64,000 bases of DNA. It comes from Dermatemys mawii (taxonomy: Eukaryota > Chordata > Testudines > Dermatemydidae). Made by a program: the position numbers and the translations under genes. Shown in pieces: positions 10,230-23,225 of the stretch. Location: assembly GCA_007922305.1 (NCBI GenBank), contig ML677366.1, forward strand, positions 9,913,433 through 9,977,432. Reading direction: 5' to 3'. Each line of letters opens with the position of its first letter. The first letter of the stretch is position 1. The notes below the pieces were generated by a model. It had not been told where the DNA came from, searched no databases, and saw only the letters and a program-made list of their open reading frames with translations.

Positions 10230-12571
10230 AACCGCAAAGAAGACATATCTGTGAACTGGAAGGAAATTCTGTGTCTATTGATTAGTGATGGGCTGACCAT
10301 CAGAAGACTCGATACATCAGTTTTGAAAAGGACTGAAAAGCTTACCTGCTTCTGCCAACCTCTTTGTAATTAGAAAGTACTTGGAATCTTACAGAGAAAT
10401 AGTCTCAAGAGGTTTTCAGCACAAAAATTACACTCATATGCCCATACAATACACAACATCTGTTGACTTTAGTCTCACTTGTGGATGTACCTGTGGGCTG
10501 AATTTGACCCTAGAGTAATTTATAGGACAATATTCCTTTGGATGTCATGATTATCAAGAAATCAGTGGGCTGCGGAGAAGCTATGCCTTTGTAGAATTTA
10601 GGAATTCTTTAGGATTTAGATTCAACCAACGGACATTAGGACTTTGATAGGACTAACACCTGAATCTTCAGACCTGTAGAGTTTAAGATTATGCAAGAAA
10701 ACGTTAATCAGTGCATTTGAGGTCACCAGTCAACTTCATCTAATGCAGAGTTTTTGTTAAGGTGGAGTCTGGAAAACTAGGGTTTGTGAAATACCTGTAC
10801 CTGGAAGATTGATGACTCAGCTATGTGTAAATGCAATATATATGTCCTCATTTGGGGCCTGATTCAAATCCTCAGTGTTAATGGAAAGACTCCTATTGAC
10901 TTCAGTGGGCTTTGGTTCAGATCCTTATCCCTCACATTCCAACAGAGTGCCCTTTTTTTCTCCTCATCCTTTCTTCCTAGTTTTTTGCTGTCACCCCCTC
11001 TTTTTTTCTATTTAACACACTGCATTATGTTATGCACCCTGATACATCTTCTATTTCCTATTATAGCTTTGCCCCAACATCTCTTTCCCTTCCCTTCCCT
11101 TCCCCTGACTGCAGCTTCCTATCCTTCCCTGACACGTTGCCCTGTTTTTTCTCCTCTCGCTCACATCTTTCTTTTTGATCGCTTCATGCTGCACCATATT
11201 TGCATACTGAATACCACAGTACACAAGTTAACCAATGTCCTGGGACATAACCCACAACATTCAGATTGAAATGCACATTTTTGGATCACTCACCCTAATC
11301 CCTATTGAGATGAAATGCATCTAAGCCAAAATTTTGGCAGATGGCTCACAGATCAGGTGTTTGCAAAATCCCCCCAAAGTGAAAGGCATTTGTGAACTCA
11401 AATACTCCCTGGGCGGCAAGAAGCCCAAACCTCTGATTGCTTAGCCAGGTGGTTTGGTTTTCGGAGGGTTTCCCAGAAAAGGCTCACTGTTTTCTAAGTA
11501 ATCCATTTTGCTTTTTGGAAAGGTTTTTTTCAGTTTTTTTCCAGTTTAATTTTTGGAACTCACATAAGCCCCTGGCTCAGTCTCCGGTAGATAATTAGCT
11601 GAAATACCATTTTCATCCCCCATGAAATCAGACAGTGCAATGTCTATGGCAGGTAGAAGGAGATTGAAATGAGATTGGGTTTGGTTTGGGGAGGACGGGG
11701 GAGGAGTTGGGAAGAATATTCCAGAGTGTCTTTCAGTTTGTGTTAATAAGAACAGATTGAATTATATATTAATATATGGGAGAAGAAAACGCTCATTCAT
11801 GTCACTCACTGCAAAAATCCCTCTAGATGGGCTACACAGAACCTATTGTATCAGTTGGAACCTCTGTTACTTGGCAACCTTTCATTATAAGTTATTCACC
11901 ACCTTGGGTTTGTTGCCTGCATTCTGTCTGATGGTGCATGTAACAGCCATAGATGGGTTAAGCAGCTTTTAGAAGCTTGACTGTGTCAAGCCTTCTGGGT
12001 ATATTCAGCCAATCAGAGTTAGGGCTGATGATACCAGGCTCCTATCCTGTGATCCATTAGCTGAGTGCACTGATATAATATCTTCCAGTGAGAGCCATAC
12101 AAGACAGTTCTGCAACAGGCCAGGACATTTCTGCTTCATTCTGCTCATGAAGTTTCAATGAAACTCAGCTGAATTAAGCTTTTTTTTTTTTTTTTTTTTT
12201 GTAAATAAAGCAATTGCTATTTTTATTATTGGCCCCCAGGCTCAAGTCTTATATCAGTGTGAATAAGGCATAACACCGGGCAAAGAGTTACACTGGTGTA
12301 ACACTAGTGGAAGCAAAATCAGAGTTAAATAATTTGATTCCAAACACAGCACCCTTTTATTTCTTTCCTTTCTGCTTCCCATGCAAAAGAAAGCTCTCTA
12401 CCCCCTCCCACCCTGTACTACAATCTCACTGCTTTCCTGCCACCTCATTACTCCTTTCTGAATGCTTGTTGCTTATCATTTCAGTAGGGAATGGGCACAA
12501 GAAGTTGATAACAACCCCTTGTTTCAAAAGAAAGGACATGAATCCTGCAGGATGCAGAGAGACTCCTCTAA
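10230..12571. other. Non-coding DNA with short repeat scraps
   Basis: A hairpin repeat lies at 10855-10924. A pyrimidine-rich tract follows at 10930-11180. 11480-11565 is T-rich with a repeat-like CAGAAAA texture, and a 20-T run sits at 12181-12200. No exon is recognised; the 148-codon frame at 10823-11269 is low-complexity. Confidence 0.5.
10855..10924. repeat. Short hairpin repeat (GGGCCTGATTC type)
   Basis: It starts GGGCCTGATTCAAATCC and ends CTTTGGTTCAGATCC around a CTATTGACTTCAGTGGG core, so the halves are imperfect inverted copies. It belongs to the same hairpin group as 43314-43386. Confidence 0.65.
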
Positions 12572-12871
12572 GGCCTGGGCTACTCTGTGGGGGTGGGGTT
12601 CAAACTAAGATACGCAACTTCAGCTACAGTATTCGCGTAGCTGAAGTCAGAGTATCTTAGTTCGACTTACCTGGCCATCCCCACGCAGGCGAGTCCACCA
12701 CAGTGGCTCCCCTGTCAACTCCGCTTACTCCTCCTGCCGATGTGGAGTACAGGCGTCAATTCGGAGATCGATTTATCGCATCTAGACGAGACGTGATAAA
12801 TCGATCCCCGATACATCAAACACTACCTGCCAAACTATACTACCAATCTGGCAGGTAGTATAGACGTACCC
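12572..12871 (-). mobile_element. PIF/Harbinger MITE, copy A
   Basis: A 300-bp non-coding element is flanked by TAA at 12569-12571 and 12872-12874, the 3-bp TTA/TAA target of PIF/Harbinger. Read on the minus strand it begins GGGTACGTCTATACTAC and ends GTAGCCCAGGCC. An internal palindrome around 12764-12815 has GATCGATTTATC opposed to GATAAATCGATC. A second hairpin near 12607-12660 pairs CTAAGATACGCAACTTCAGC-like arms. Copy B at 55966-56266 matches it along its length in the opposite orientation. Confidence 0.85.
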
Positions 12872-12874
12872 TAA

Positions 12875-15800
12875 GTTGTTGGGTACATTCAGTTCCCAGT
12901 CAATGAGAAGGGAATGTGAGACTCTTGCAGGTCTGCGTCCTAATTCTGCAATGCATGCATAGTGGCCCCTGCTCCCGCCTGAAGTGTCACTGCAGGATGA
13001 TGTTTGTGCAGATCCCATCACAGCATCAGGGCTGTAGATACCCAGCAAACAACCATCACATCATTGCATTTAATGTGTGGACAATGATTTGTTACATTTC
13101 TAGATATGACACCTCTTCCCAGCTCCCTACCACTCCGTACTCCTCCCCTTAAGCGTAGTTGAACTTTAAAGGTCCCAGGAGAAAAAAGAAATAAGAGTTT
13201 AAATAATTTATTTGGAGAAACAGTCAGTGAAGAGGAACAAATAATGTTTCACTAAAAGAAGTGGGACCTTTGACACTCCCCTTTTTGCTCCGATACCTGA
13301 AGCTCTAGCCGTATTGCATTAGTGAAATTTTCATTTGATGGCATTTTAATATTCTGCCTTGATGACTTTTTAGCAACATTTACTTTCAGAGGTCTTGAGT
13401 GCTCCCTCGGAGGAAATGAAACATGTCAAAGCCCATTACAAAAATCAAAATTTAAATACCTCGGCCACGTTGGGGCTCACACACAATCCCATCAGCGCTT
13501 AAACTGCGGCTCACAACTACTCATTCACTTGCTTACTCGGTAATGAGTACATTTGATGAAGCATTCTGGGGTCATGGAACATACGTTAGTGATCTAACTT
13601 AACCCATTGATTGCTTATACACAGAGGATCGGTGAGGGATTTTATTGAAATGAAATGTTAGAATAATTTCCACCAGCGCTGAAGGAAATGATTTTTTTAA
13701 ACAATCCCTGTGATGAATTGGAAAGTTAATAACTGTGATGGGAGGGATTTATTTTATATAGGGCAAGCCTGGCAATAAAGATCAGTCAGCTCAACTGGTC
13801 AGCAATAGAAAGGAGGTAAAAGACAATATGTAACCTCCCCCTCTATGGCCTTGGTTAGAAATCCTCTTCATTTTCCAACTGAATTTCTTTTTTAAATTCA
13901 TTTTGAGAAAATTGGTCAATGTAAAAGAAAGATGAAGAGTTATTCAGCACTCACTAATAGTTTGTTAATACCGTAGCTAACAGCAGCAAAGAAAGAGAAG
14001 CATCGTAAATATCAGCACAACTAGCTGTACCAAGAGGTCAGAACATATACATTATGTGCACAGTTTGTTCAATCTAATACATACAGTATATACATTGTGT
14101 ATTTGGTTATATTTCTGCTTGATCTCTTTGCTCCTCCTTTGTTGAGAATTCTGGAACAAACACTGTCATTCCTCTTTCCTCCTTCCTGCCTTCTCCAGAA
14201 GAGAAAGGAAGTTTGCAGTGTTTATTTCTTTGCTGCACGTCGTCTCAGCCCAGTGGATTATCAGTGACACCCATGTCCCACCTCACGTTTGTGATGTTAT
14301 CATCTGCAGTATATTACATTCCATTCAGCAGCTCAGCACTGGTCTCAAGAGGTCTCCTGGTCACTGATCTTCCAGGCACAAGCAATGCAAGCCACACAAA
14401 CACATTGCTCTTTGGCATCAAAGTGCAAACAGCAAAAATCCAATTTGGTGCAGTCTGTGATTGGTTCTTCAAGTTTGTACGGTTTTCTTCTCCTTCTGAA
14501 TAGTGTTATAAATTCCACTCTGGGGAAAAAAAGACCCTAGTGCAGCATTGGCAAGAACTACATACCTCAAAAGAACTGTATTCCTCAAACAGATTCAAGC
14601 AAAATAACGTATTAAAAAAAATGGGGGTAGACTTCAAACTGTTCAGAGCTTTGGCCCTGGTAACTCCACCCACAAAAAAAAATCTGAAGGATTATGTAAA
14701 TTATCTGAACAAGAGTCACCCCAAATCAAAATCCACAAAGCTGATCACCCTTAAATCTGGGGGAGTTCAGATCCAGATCGATTTTTGTAAGGCACTGAAC
14801 CAAAATCCTGGATCCAAACACGTCAAATTTGAGAAAAGACTGGAACTTTGTAGGCTGGGCCCAGCTCTCACTTAAATCCCAAGAGCCCTTGAAGCTAATG
14901 AGAAAGTCTATTTTTCCAAATGTAACCACAGTTAGATGGTTATCATGCTGCTATGGAAATTCCCAATAGAAAAACAAAATGAAGACATTTATGGGGTCGC
15001 TGGTGTACAAATAAAAAGTAGCATGAAATAAGTAGCATGTGTAACAGGGCAACTTCTCACAATATCTTTGTGGTCTATTGTTTTAAATGAATGGTTTATT
15101 TATGACTGTGTTCTACTCCAGAGCAGAGGACTACAACAACTCCCCCAGGAATTAATACCTACCACTCATCAAGGTTCCAGGTGGCAGAACCTGACCTAAA
15201 TGAAATGAAATGGCTCAATTTGAACCTCATTTGTGTCTGTTTTCTGGGAACTTTCCTGCATTCAAATTTTACTTGCAGGTATGCTGCAGATTTTAACCAC
15301 ATATATTCAGAGGACTTTAAATGTATACCCACACAATCAAGGAAGAGAAATGATACCATGTGACCTAATCACCACTAAACCACAGAGTTTGGATTCCAAA
15401 ATTGAAATTTGAACTGGAAAACCACAGAGTTAACAAATTGGGAGAACTTCCATTGGTTAATTTTGAATAATGGATAAATTTAACAGCCCATAGAAGAGAA
15501 AACAACACTGATTTCATTATGGAGTTTTTGCTCAGCTCTCTCAAGAATCCAGCAGAACTAAAAGAGTGAGGGAGCCTGGTAACAGGTGAAAAAAAGGAAA
15601 TGGGCTTTGTTATGCCATTTTGACCCATGATCAATAGCTCATGACTTTTGCCGCTGTGGGATTGGGCAGAATCTCCATTAGAGAATTAGGCCAAAGAGTT
15701 CGTCTGAACATGCTGTACCCTGGAGTTGAAAAGAAAGAATCCTTGCCTGTGCTTTAGGCTTTTACTTCTTCCTTCCCTAGCCCATAGAAAAACAGCAGCC

Positions 15801-17224
15801 AGGCAATGAGACTGTCATATGATATATAGCTACTCAGAGACAACATCATCATTTGAAGACAGTCTTGCTAAATTTTCCCTGGTTCTGCCAGTCTGACTCA
15901 AGACCTATCTATGAATTCTTTGACCCACTTCTCCCTTTATTTGATGCCCACTGTGCCCACCGCACACACTATAAATCTATCGTGTGGTATGCTGCACTAC
16001 TCTTCTGTAACATGAATTTATGCTAATGGCTGTCTGCATATGCTTATATCACATATCTATATTAAACTTAATAGTCTGTTACATTGCTTCTTAACCCTAT
16101 GTCCACACATGATTAACTTTTCTGATTTCTTTCAAAACCATTATTAACACAGTGTAGCATTTCACTCAACATGTCACTAACTTTCCCTGCCTGGCGCCGG
16201 AGTTGGGGTAATTATACAGCCATATAGCTTTTACAAGAAAAACCATACACGAAGCATTATGACTTCATTCAAAGGGTTGGTGGGTTGATTTTTGTTTTGT
16301 TTTGTTTCTTGTTCTTGTTGTTCAACCTAAAGACGTTAACAAACACCGACGAGAGTCAAAAATCTGTTAAAGGAAGGTGATTTCCATACTCCTTTTAAAT
16401 GAAGAACAATCCCTGTGAGTTCAGATCTCAGTGGAGGAAGAGAATGGTAGTGGGGGAGGTATGAAACCCACTTTGAAACAGAAACTTGAGGACAGAGAAT
16501 AGGGTCACCAATGCACATTTCATTGACACCTTGCCTGGTTAAAATTACACAGTATTTCTTTGTTTGTGTGTGTGAGATCTTAACACTGGTAAAAAATGCT
16601 CCCTTGCCCTCTCTTAGACTTATACTAAAGACCTCTATTTACCCAAAGAACATGTACAGACTAGACAGCAGCCGTGCAAGCTTCCCAACCATAAGCAGGA
16701 GGAGCCATCACTATGCACGAGAGGGATGTTCAGTCTTCATGTCTCATTCAGTCTTCAGCCTCTCCAATGAGACCACCAACAATCAAGGCCAGCTGTGATG
16801 GAGAGTCCTGTGATGGGAACAAGAACGTATCCCCATTTGTGAAGCAAAACCAGAATTTCAGAACAGAAAATTGTTGGGTTTGCCTCTCCAGAATCTGACT
16901 GCCTTCATTTTCATGAAAAATATGAGGTGAAAAAGCAACTGTGTTTTATGAGTTCCTGAAACCCTGAAGCTGTGCTGCTGGCAAGAACTCTGTCATAAAG
17001 TTCCATCCAGACCTAGTGTAGCTCAGACTTATATGGGAAAGTTTGCAGAGTTATTTTCTCGTGTTCTAACTAGTAGGGAGAAAGCATGGCGCACAGACAA
17101 AATTAATCAGTCTCCATATGCTGAGGACATTTCATTACATTTGAAATACACGTGGCATTCATTATTTATTGAAAGTCAATGGGATGCAAGCCTATGATTT
17201 GCTGAACCGGGACCATTATCCCTA
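12875..17224. other. Non-coding DNA, largely unique
   Basis: No exon is recognised. 14600-14860 contains GTTCAGATCC/GGATCCAAA-type words seen in several other places (27230, 31330, 38740) and may be an old dispersed repeat. The candidate block at 13230-13740 is listed separately. Confidence 0.45.
13230..13740. promoter_or_regulatory. Weak candidate conserved non-coding block
   Basis: A repeat-free AT-rich interval with many homeodomain-sized cores (AATTTATT, GCATTAG, TAATGAG) and a CATTGATTGC word, plus two CAGCGCT boxes at about 13493 and 13672. It does not look like any repeat in the window. Function is a guess from motif density. Confidence 0.25.
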
Positions 17225-17342
17225 CAGATGACGCAGGTGAGGTAAAACAGTCTCCCCACACCAGCCAGCAAATGAATGGCAAAGGCAAGATTAGAACACA
17301 GGAATTCTCAGCGTCTACCCTCAGATTCAATCCACTAGATCA
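17225..17342 (-). mobile_element. MIR-type SINE, reverse
   Basis: The reverse complement reads as a MIR core: an ACCTGCGTCATCTG-like part, a TTGCCATTCATTTGC-like part and a CTGTGTTCTAATC-like part where the family has GGGTTCAAATCC. It is well decayed and placed by overall order of segments. Confidence 0.5.
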
Positions 17343-17345
17343 TAT

Positions 17346-20134
17346 CGCTTGTATATGCAATACATGTGTGGAAAGTAGGTTTTCTACAGGTTGAAACAGC
17401 AACCAAACCATTTATAACAAATACTTGTAATAAAACAATATGCCAAAGGCTTTATAATATACAGCCGTACAGATACGTAGATAGATGTATAGTTAGCTCT
17501 GAAAATCTTTAGATCCTACTCCTTGAAACCTCGGTGAACTGGCCTCATGTGGTTTTGATTCACTCTCTGCACCTTTATCACTCTGAACCTCCTGTGTGCA
17601 CTGCATGATTTCATGCAAGACAAATGCTCTTGAGAGATTTTTCACACAACATTGCATTAATGGGGCCATAACTTTTCACAGAGTTTTCAAATGGCTGCAT
17701 GCTAATTTCAAATTGTCTTTCAAATCTCCTGTTTATCTTTTTGTAAAAGCCTGTTGACATCAGGGCTGGGTAGCACAAAATATAATAATAATATATAATA
17801 ATAATAATATATAGTAACGGAACAAAATTACACTCAATAAATCCCTGTGGATATTCAGCCACTGCCTGCCATGCTTAATACATTTAAATCTAGTGCTTAT
17901 GGTCATAACGCTTACTTATAATTCACACAAGGAAGAGGTTGTTGACTAGGATAATGGTAGGAGGCAATTCAAATGCCTACTTCTCTTTAGAATATAGCAT
18001 CACAGAAAGAATTACTTTCTTCTAATAGTCAATAAGGATCAGCCCTAAAGCAACTCCCTCTTTGCTTCATTATAGAGCTACTGCAGGGAACCATCCCTAG
18101 CCTTCCTCCTACAGTTTTAAAGAGTACACATCCCATCCCACCCACACCCCAGCTGGGATATCACATATTACAGAACCCATATGCTGCTGCCTAGGGGTCC
18201 TGGAGCACACATCACTTACTTGTGAGCTCATTTGGTGTCTAGGAGCAAGACAGAAAGCTCACTATGGGAGTTCATCTTTAAACTGAAATTTCCTGGTTTG
18301 TGTCCATTTAATTGCCAGGATGGAAAAGCACCATTATGGCTACATGGAAAGACATTGTGTGTCCTGCAAAATGAAGCATTTACTCTACCTGCCACTATGC
18401 AGGTCAGCGGTGAACTTTTCAGTCATTTCTGCCATGCTACAAGGAGATGACTGGACTCAATGGGGAGCAGGAAGTATGCACACAATGGTAATGACTTTCA
18501 TGCCAAACTGTTGGTACTGGTAGTGGTTTAATATAGGTATAGTCAAAACAGTGTACGAGGTTATTTGAAGACTTATATAAAGAGATGTCCCGTGCCCCCA
18601 AAGATCTTGCCATCTCTATAGACATAACACAAACAAAGGAAAATGAACTGGGAAGTAAAGAAAAAGCAATGGTGAATCAGTCCAGCCTGACTCTGGCTTC
18701 AGAAATCTGGCCTTCTTGGGATCAAGCCCCAAAATACCACAAAGAACACTTTCGCTGAGGGGTGAGCTTTGAAAAGTCAGCTCTTGAGAAATGGCCCCTG
18801 CCAAATATGATCTGCAGAATGATTTTCAGAATAAAGCTTTCCCGACTGGCCTTGACAGAAGTGTCAGCCATCTTGTTGCAACATAGTTTGTCTTATGATT
18901 GCCCAATATACAACTCACAAGTTGGTGTGCATAGGTACTACTATCCTCTTGAAGGAATCAGTTCTGCCTCAGTATCTGGGCTTTTTTTGTTCTCCAATCA
19001 CTGCTCTGCAAGAAAGATAAGCTTTAATATTACTGAACAACATGGATTCTCCTTCAGTTCAAGTGACAGGCTTCTTTTAGGTTTTGTGAGAGACAGTGAG
19101 ATACTTTTTGTCTTGCAGTCTACTTCTCCTGCTGCATGTGTGTGGCATAACTGGCGATCATGCAGTCATAGATCCATTACAGACATAAGGCTAAAATATT
19201 TTCTATAACTGTCTTACTAGTAAACCAGTCAGAGATGAAGAAACTTGCCAAAGAATTTGGAGATGGGCTTGATCTAAGACCCAGGTAAGAGTTCTGATCC
19301 AGTGCAATGTCATATTTAAATAGGAAACAAATGGAAGCAAAAACTGTATTCGCTCAATAAAATATTGAGCAGTCTCGGGTGTAAAACATACAACTATCAT
19401 GAAACTAGATTGGGCACTGGAGTGGGGGTCTACAATCTACAATAGAGTGGAATACTAGTGTGCCTTGGGGATTGATCATATCACGTAGGTGAGCAAGGAA
19501 TGAAAAAGACTTACACTAGTGGAAAAAAAATGACTTGGCAACTCTGGGACATATTACAACAAGCACCTGAATAAAATAAATAGAGAACATTTTTCAGGCT
19601 GTGGGGGCTGAATGTAAGCAATCAATCTTCCCTCAGCTGGAACGGCATCACTCTTACCCACAGCTCCCTCTAGTGAATTCAAATCTCATGGTAACTCAAG
19701 CCATAAACAACAGAGTCAGGCTTGAGCAATGGGTATTCAGTGAGGACTCTATTCTAATATAGGATGATAAATCCCCAAGCTAATGCTGTGCCATGATTTT
19801 CTACTCCTCCCCACCAGTATTTCAGGAACAGTCTTTCCATTTTTTTGACCTCATTCTAATTTTCCTTTGCATTCAGCTTTTCAGTTGTCTTATTTTCTAC
19901 AAGCAGTTTTCTATATTAAAATAAAAAATCCTGTAAGGAACACCAGACCAAGAAGTTCTGCTGAAATATTCCAGATCCTCAGATGGAGATCCATTGATTT
20001 CAGTGCGGCTGTAGATCTGGCCCATTGCCTTTTATGGGGTCATGCTTGTTGCAAAGGCTCCCCAAGGGTCTGAAAGTCTCCTGGAGGAAACTCTCCCTTT
20101 TGAGTTTGGAAGGTGGTAGGTAGCATTAGCTAAT
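17346..20134. other. Non-coding DNA, no gene recognised
   Basis: A (TAA)n/TATATA tract lies at 17779-17813. The 148-codon frame at 18762-19208 has no recognisable motif. Otherwise nothing stands out. Confidence 0.45.
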
Positions 20135-20323
20135 GGCTTGCGCAGTAGTACGCTGAGGAAGAACTCCTGGGTTCTCTTCCCAGCTCCTTCATTTACTCAG
20201 GTGATACACATGACAATACCTGCTTGTGCCTTCTTTTTCACATCTGTAAAGTTGGAAGGATTATGCCTCCTTCACAAGTCTGATTAATTCATTATGATGA
20301 TGATGGTGATGATGATGATGATG
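20135..20323 (+). mobile_element. MIR-type SINE with GAT-repeat tail
   Basis: CTCCTGGGTTCTCTTCCCAGCTC is the family head, followed by a diverged core, a TTTTTCACATCTGTAAAGTTGG segment and a low-complexity tail that has grown into a (GAT)n array at 20293-20323. The His-rich frame on the other strand comes from that array. Confidence 0.65.
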
Positions 20324-20499
20324 TATTATTTGTATTGCAGTAATACTCAGGAGCCCGACTTGGATCAGGAATGTTTGTGAAGCTCTAGGAGACTCTTGAA
20401 TGACAGGTACCATATGACTCACAGCCTGGTTCTTATGTATTATGTGGTTGGTATTCAGAACCATAAGGTGGCATGTGCTGGTGTCAGACCATCTTCACC

Positions 20500-21420
20500 T
20501 TGCAGTGTCTGAGTTAATTGAGTTGCTAAATGGGTCCATTAAAAAGAAAACACCAGATGTGAAAGGAGGCCAGGGCAGAGAGGTCCATCACTTCCCAGCG
20601 CCCAGGGACCAGTGGTTGAATCGTTCCAACACAGCTTCTGGGGTCTGAGAGAACGCTTTTTTCTATGCCACCCGAGCAGATGAAAGTGAACAGGGTTGGG
20701 AGATGGAGGAGAGATGAAGCAGGCGGGAAATGCGTGGTCAGGAGTTCAGCGGCAGATTTCGCAAGCAAAGATCAGGCCTCTTCAATGGCCATGATCATCC
20801 GACATTTCTGTCAAAAGATACTCTGACTCGCCCCCTCTTTCCTGACTCGCCCCCCCCTGCGTCCTTTCTCATACTTCCCCCTCCTCCCCGCCCCTCCACA
20901 CACACCCTCCAGTATGTGAATAGTGAGAAAATGACTGGAAACAATGTGCCAGTTTACAGCACTTTACACTGAGCCCTTTTCTCTTCGCCTCTGACTCATG
21001 AATGACTGAGAGTTGTTTTATTGTAAAAAGTTTCTCAGATAAAAGAACTTTTATTTTACCCAGTAACACAAGCATGGGACCGCGGGCAAACAGTCTGTGC
21101 CTTGTTCCCAGCTGACACTCAGGCCTCCAGCTTCGGAATTGTTAATGGGGGTCTCTCTGTTGCTGGGCACTCTGTCTCTCGCGTTTGGCTCTCTGCTCAG
21201 TCAGCTGCCTATCAGTGAGGGCGAAGTTCTTCAGAGATAAGCCAGTCTGCAGAGTTTAATCATTCCACCTTTAAATTTGTCAGGCGGCATACTGGGTGGG
21301 TGGGTGGTGTTAGCTTCAATCTGAGAGGCTTGAAAGCTGAATACCCAGTGCCACCGAAATATGCAAAGACCATCCACCATTAAAAAGGAAAATCTTTCTA
21401 GCTCATTTTGTTTCATGCTT
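20500..21420. promoter_or_regulatory. Unique C/G-rich block, possible regulatory region
   Basis: Repeat-free sequence that is visibly less AT-rich than its surroundings. It holds an AP-1 core TGACTCA at 20992-20998, a duplicated CTGACTCGCCCCC box at 20823-20835 and 20842-20854, and a CCGCCCC stretch near 20888. No exon or splice pattern is recognised. It could be an enhancer or simply unique DNA. Confidence 0.3.
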
Positions 21421-21428
21421 CTAATTAA

Positions 21429-21518
21429 GGCTGGGATTTTCAGAGCCTAAGGAAGGGAGGCGCTCGAATTCAATGTGACATGGCCATCTGACTCCCTTTG
21501 AAAAGCCCACCCCAACTG
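21429..21518. repeat. Short hairpin repeat (GGCTGGGATTTTCA type)
   Basis: It begins GGCTGGGATTTTCAGAGCC and ends ACTCCCTTTGAAAAGCCC. The two ends are imperfect inverted copies around a GAATTCAATGTGACATGG centre. It matches a foldback repeat I recall from birds and turtles. Confidence 0.6.
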
Positions 21519-21639
21519 TTTTGTTTCTGGTTGGATAAGTACATTTTCATTAGATTTTTCAGGATCATCATTATGATAAAAGGTGGGCTAGCTGATTTTG
21601 CGCCTGGACTAGCAAACATTCATGAGAACTTTGCAAGTC

Positions 21640-21766
21640 TATATTATATATTATATTATATTATATTATATTATATTATATTATATTATATTATATTATA
21701 TTATATTATNNNNNNNNNNATATTATATTATATTATATTATATTATATTATATTATATTATATTAT
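21640..21766. repeat. (TATTA)n microsatellite with gap
   Basis: A long perfect pentanucleotide array is broken by Ns at 21710-21719. The Tyr/Ile/Leu-rich frames across it are artefacts. Confidence 0.97.
21710..21719. other. Assembly gap of 10 N
   Basis: Ten Ns lie inside the pentanucleotide array, the same size as the gap at 10020-10029, so probably a fixed placeholder. Confidence 0.95.
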
Positions 21767-21779
21767 CAGCACAGATAGT

Positions 21780-23061
21780 GACACTCATAGTTAAGGTTTC
21801 CTAGCACTTTCCATTGCAATACTCTGTTTTCAGTCGCTTATAACTTTAACAAATTTTAACTGTTTGAGCTGAAATGTTCTGTGTGGGATGTTTTTATTTT
21901 GAGCTGATTTCTTTCTTTTTTCTTTTTTTCCACCCTTTCTTTCAGCAAAAATAATCAGTTATCTCTCAGAATTAATTTAGAGAAACTATGTTGTTTTGCC
22001 CGTGTTAAAAATTATTATAAACTTTTCACTGAGTAGCTTTTTCACCTCCATGCTTTGGAAGAGGGGCTTGACATTTGGCCAGGAAAGGGGTAGGAGTGGG
22101 GACTATTGTTCTAATACCAGGAATGTGCCTTTTGACATCCATCTGAAAATCTGCCCATATTCAGCCAAATGATGAGTCTCTAAAAATCACAGTTTGCCCA
22201 TGCCTAGTAGAGAGCTGTTAGAGTTTGACAGCTAAATGTTCTGAATATTACATCTGAACTGATTATTCTTCTTTCCAGTAATTGCTCTTCCTGTCTGCCA
22301 GGACCTACTGTGCCACTTGGCCCAGAAACTGAGAACAGGAAGACTGTCTCTCCCCTGCTTTCTGTACTCCCTCTGCTAGCACCAAGAGGCAAGAGTGAGA
22401 AAGAGGAAGCTACCTAACTGGAATGCAGTTAGATGAGGAACTGGGACCAGGGGATAAAGGGGAGGCTTGTGACAATTGGGCTACAAATGTACCCTAATTA
22501 GGAGCGTAACTGTGAAAATTGACCAGAAGTTCATAAGTGTCACAATAACCTAAAACAATCACTATTACCAGAAATTCATAGCGTTTAAGAACAAAAGGAA
22601 CCACTAGCCCTCTACTGTGACAGGCTGTAGACAACAGGCACTAACAGCACCCAGCACCTGCACACTAACTCAGCAACTGAAATAAACCAAAGTATTACAG
22701 CCCACAGGAGACTAGGTTGGGATGTGCCATAGACAGAAAATATGAGGGACTGAGTTGTTGATGGGAAAAGTACGAAAGGGAGACAGAAAAACTGAATTAG
22801 TACAAACAAAAAAGGCCTACTGATATAATTCAAGGATTGTTTTAAGCTCATGGCTAGTAAACAAGGAAAGTGTGGAACTGGAAATCAGTGAACCAAAGTT
22901 GGTGTGTTACAAATTAGGCCTAATTGGTGGACAAAATAATAAGGGCATACTCTATTCTACCTATCACTCCCTTCTGGGATTCTCATAAAAAGACTTTTGG
23001 GGAGAAAGCTGGCTAGCTCAATACTGACTGAAAGGTGAGGGAAGAAGTTGAAGTCTTTAAT
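21780..23061. other. Non-coding DNA, no feature recognised
   Basis: AT-rich sequence with only short unsupported frames. No complete repeat is recognised. Confidence 0.45.
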
Positions 23062-23225
23062 ATAGACTCACTGAGGTCAGAATGGACCATGTTGATCATC
23101 TAGTCAGATCTCCTACCCATTGCAGGCCACAGAACCTCACTCACCCACTGCTGTATTATTCCCCTAACCTCTGGCTGAGTTGCCCCCTCAAATCTTGATT
23201 TAGTTTCCAAGTTATCTTCCCCTAC
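23062..23225 (-). mobile_element. CR1 LINE 3' fragment
   Basis: The segment ATAGACTCACTGAGGTCAGA followed by TGATCATCTAGTCAGATCTCC and GCAGGCCACAGAACCTCAC is the reverse complement of a CR1 3' UTR. Compare the better copy at 52207-52618. Confidence 0.7.

Noticed and set aside
10823..11269. 148-codon plus-strand frame
   Set aside because: It starts in a hairpin repeat and crosses a pyrimidine tract, giving Phe/Leu/Ser/Pro-rich low complexity with no motif.
18762..19208. 148-codon plus-strand frame
   Set aside because: No recognisable domain, no splice or promoter context, and length within chance for 64 kb in six frames.
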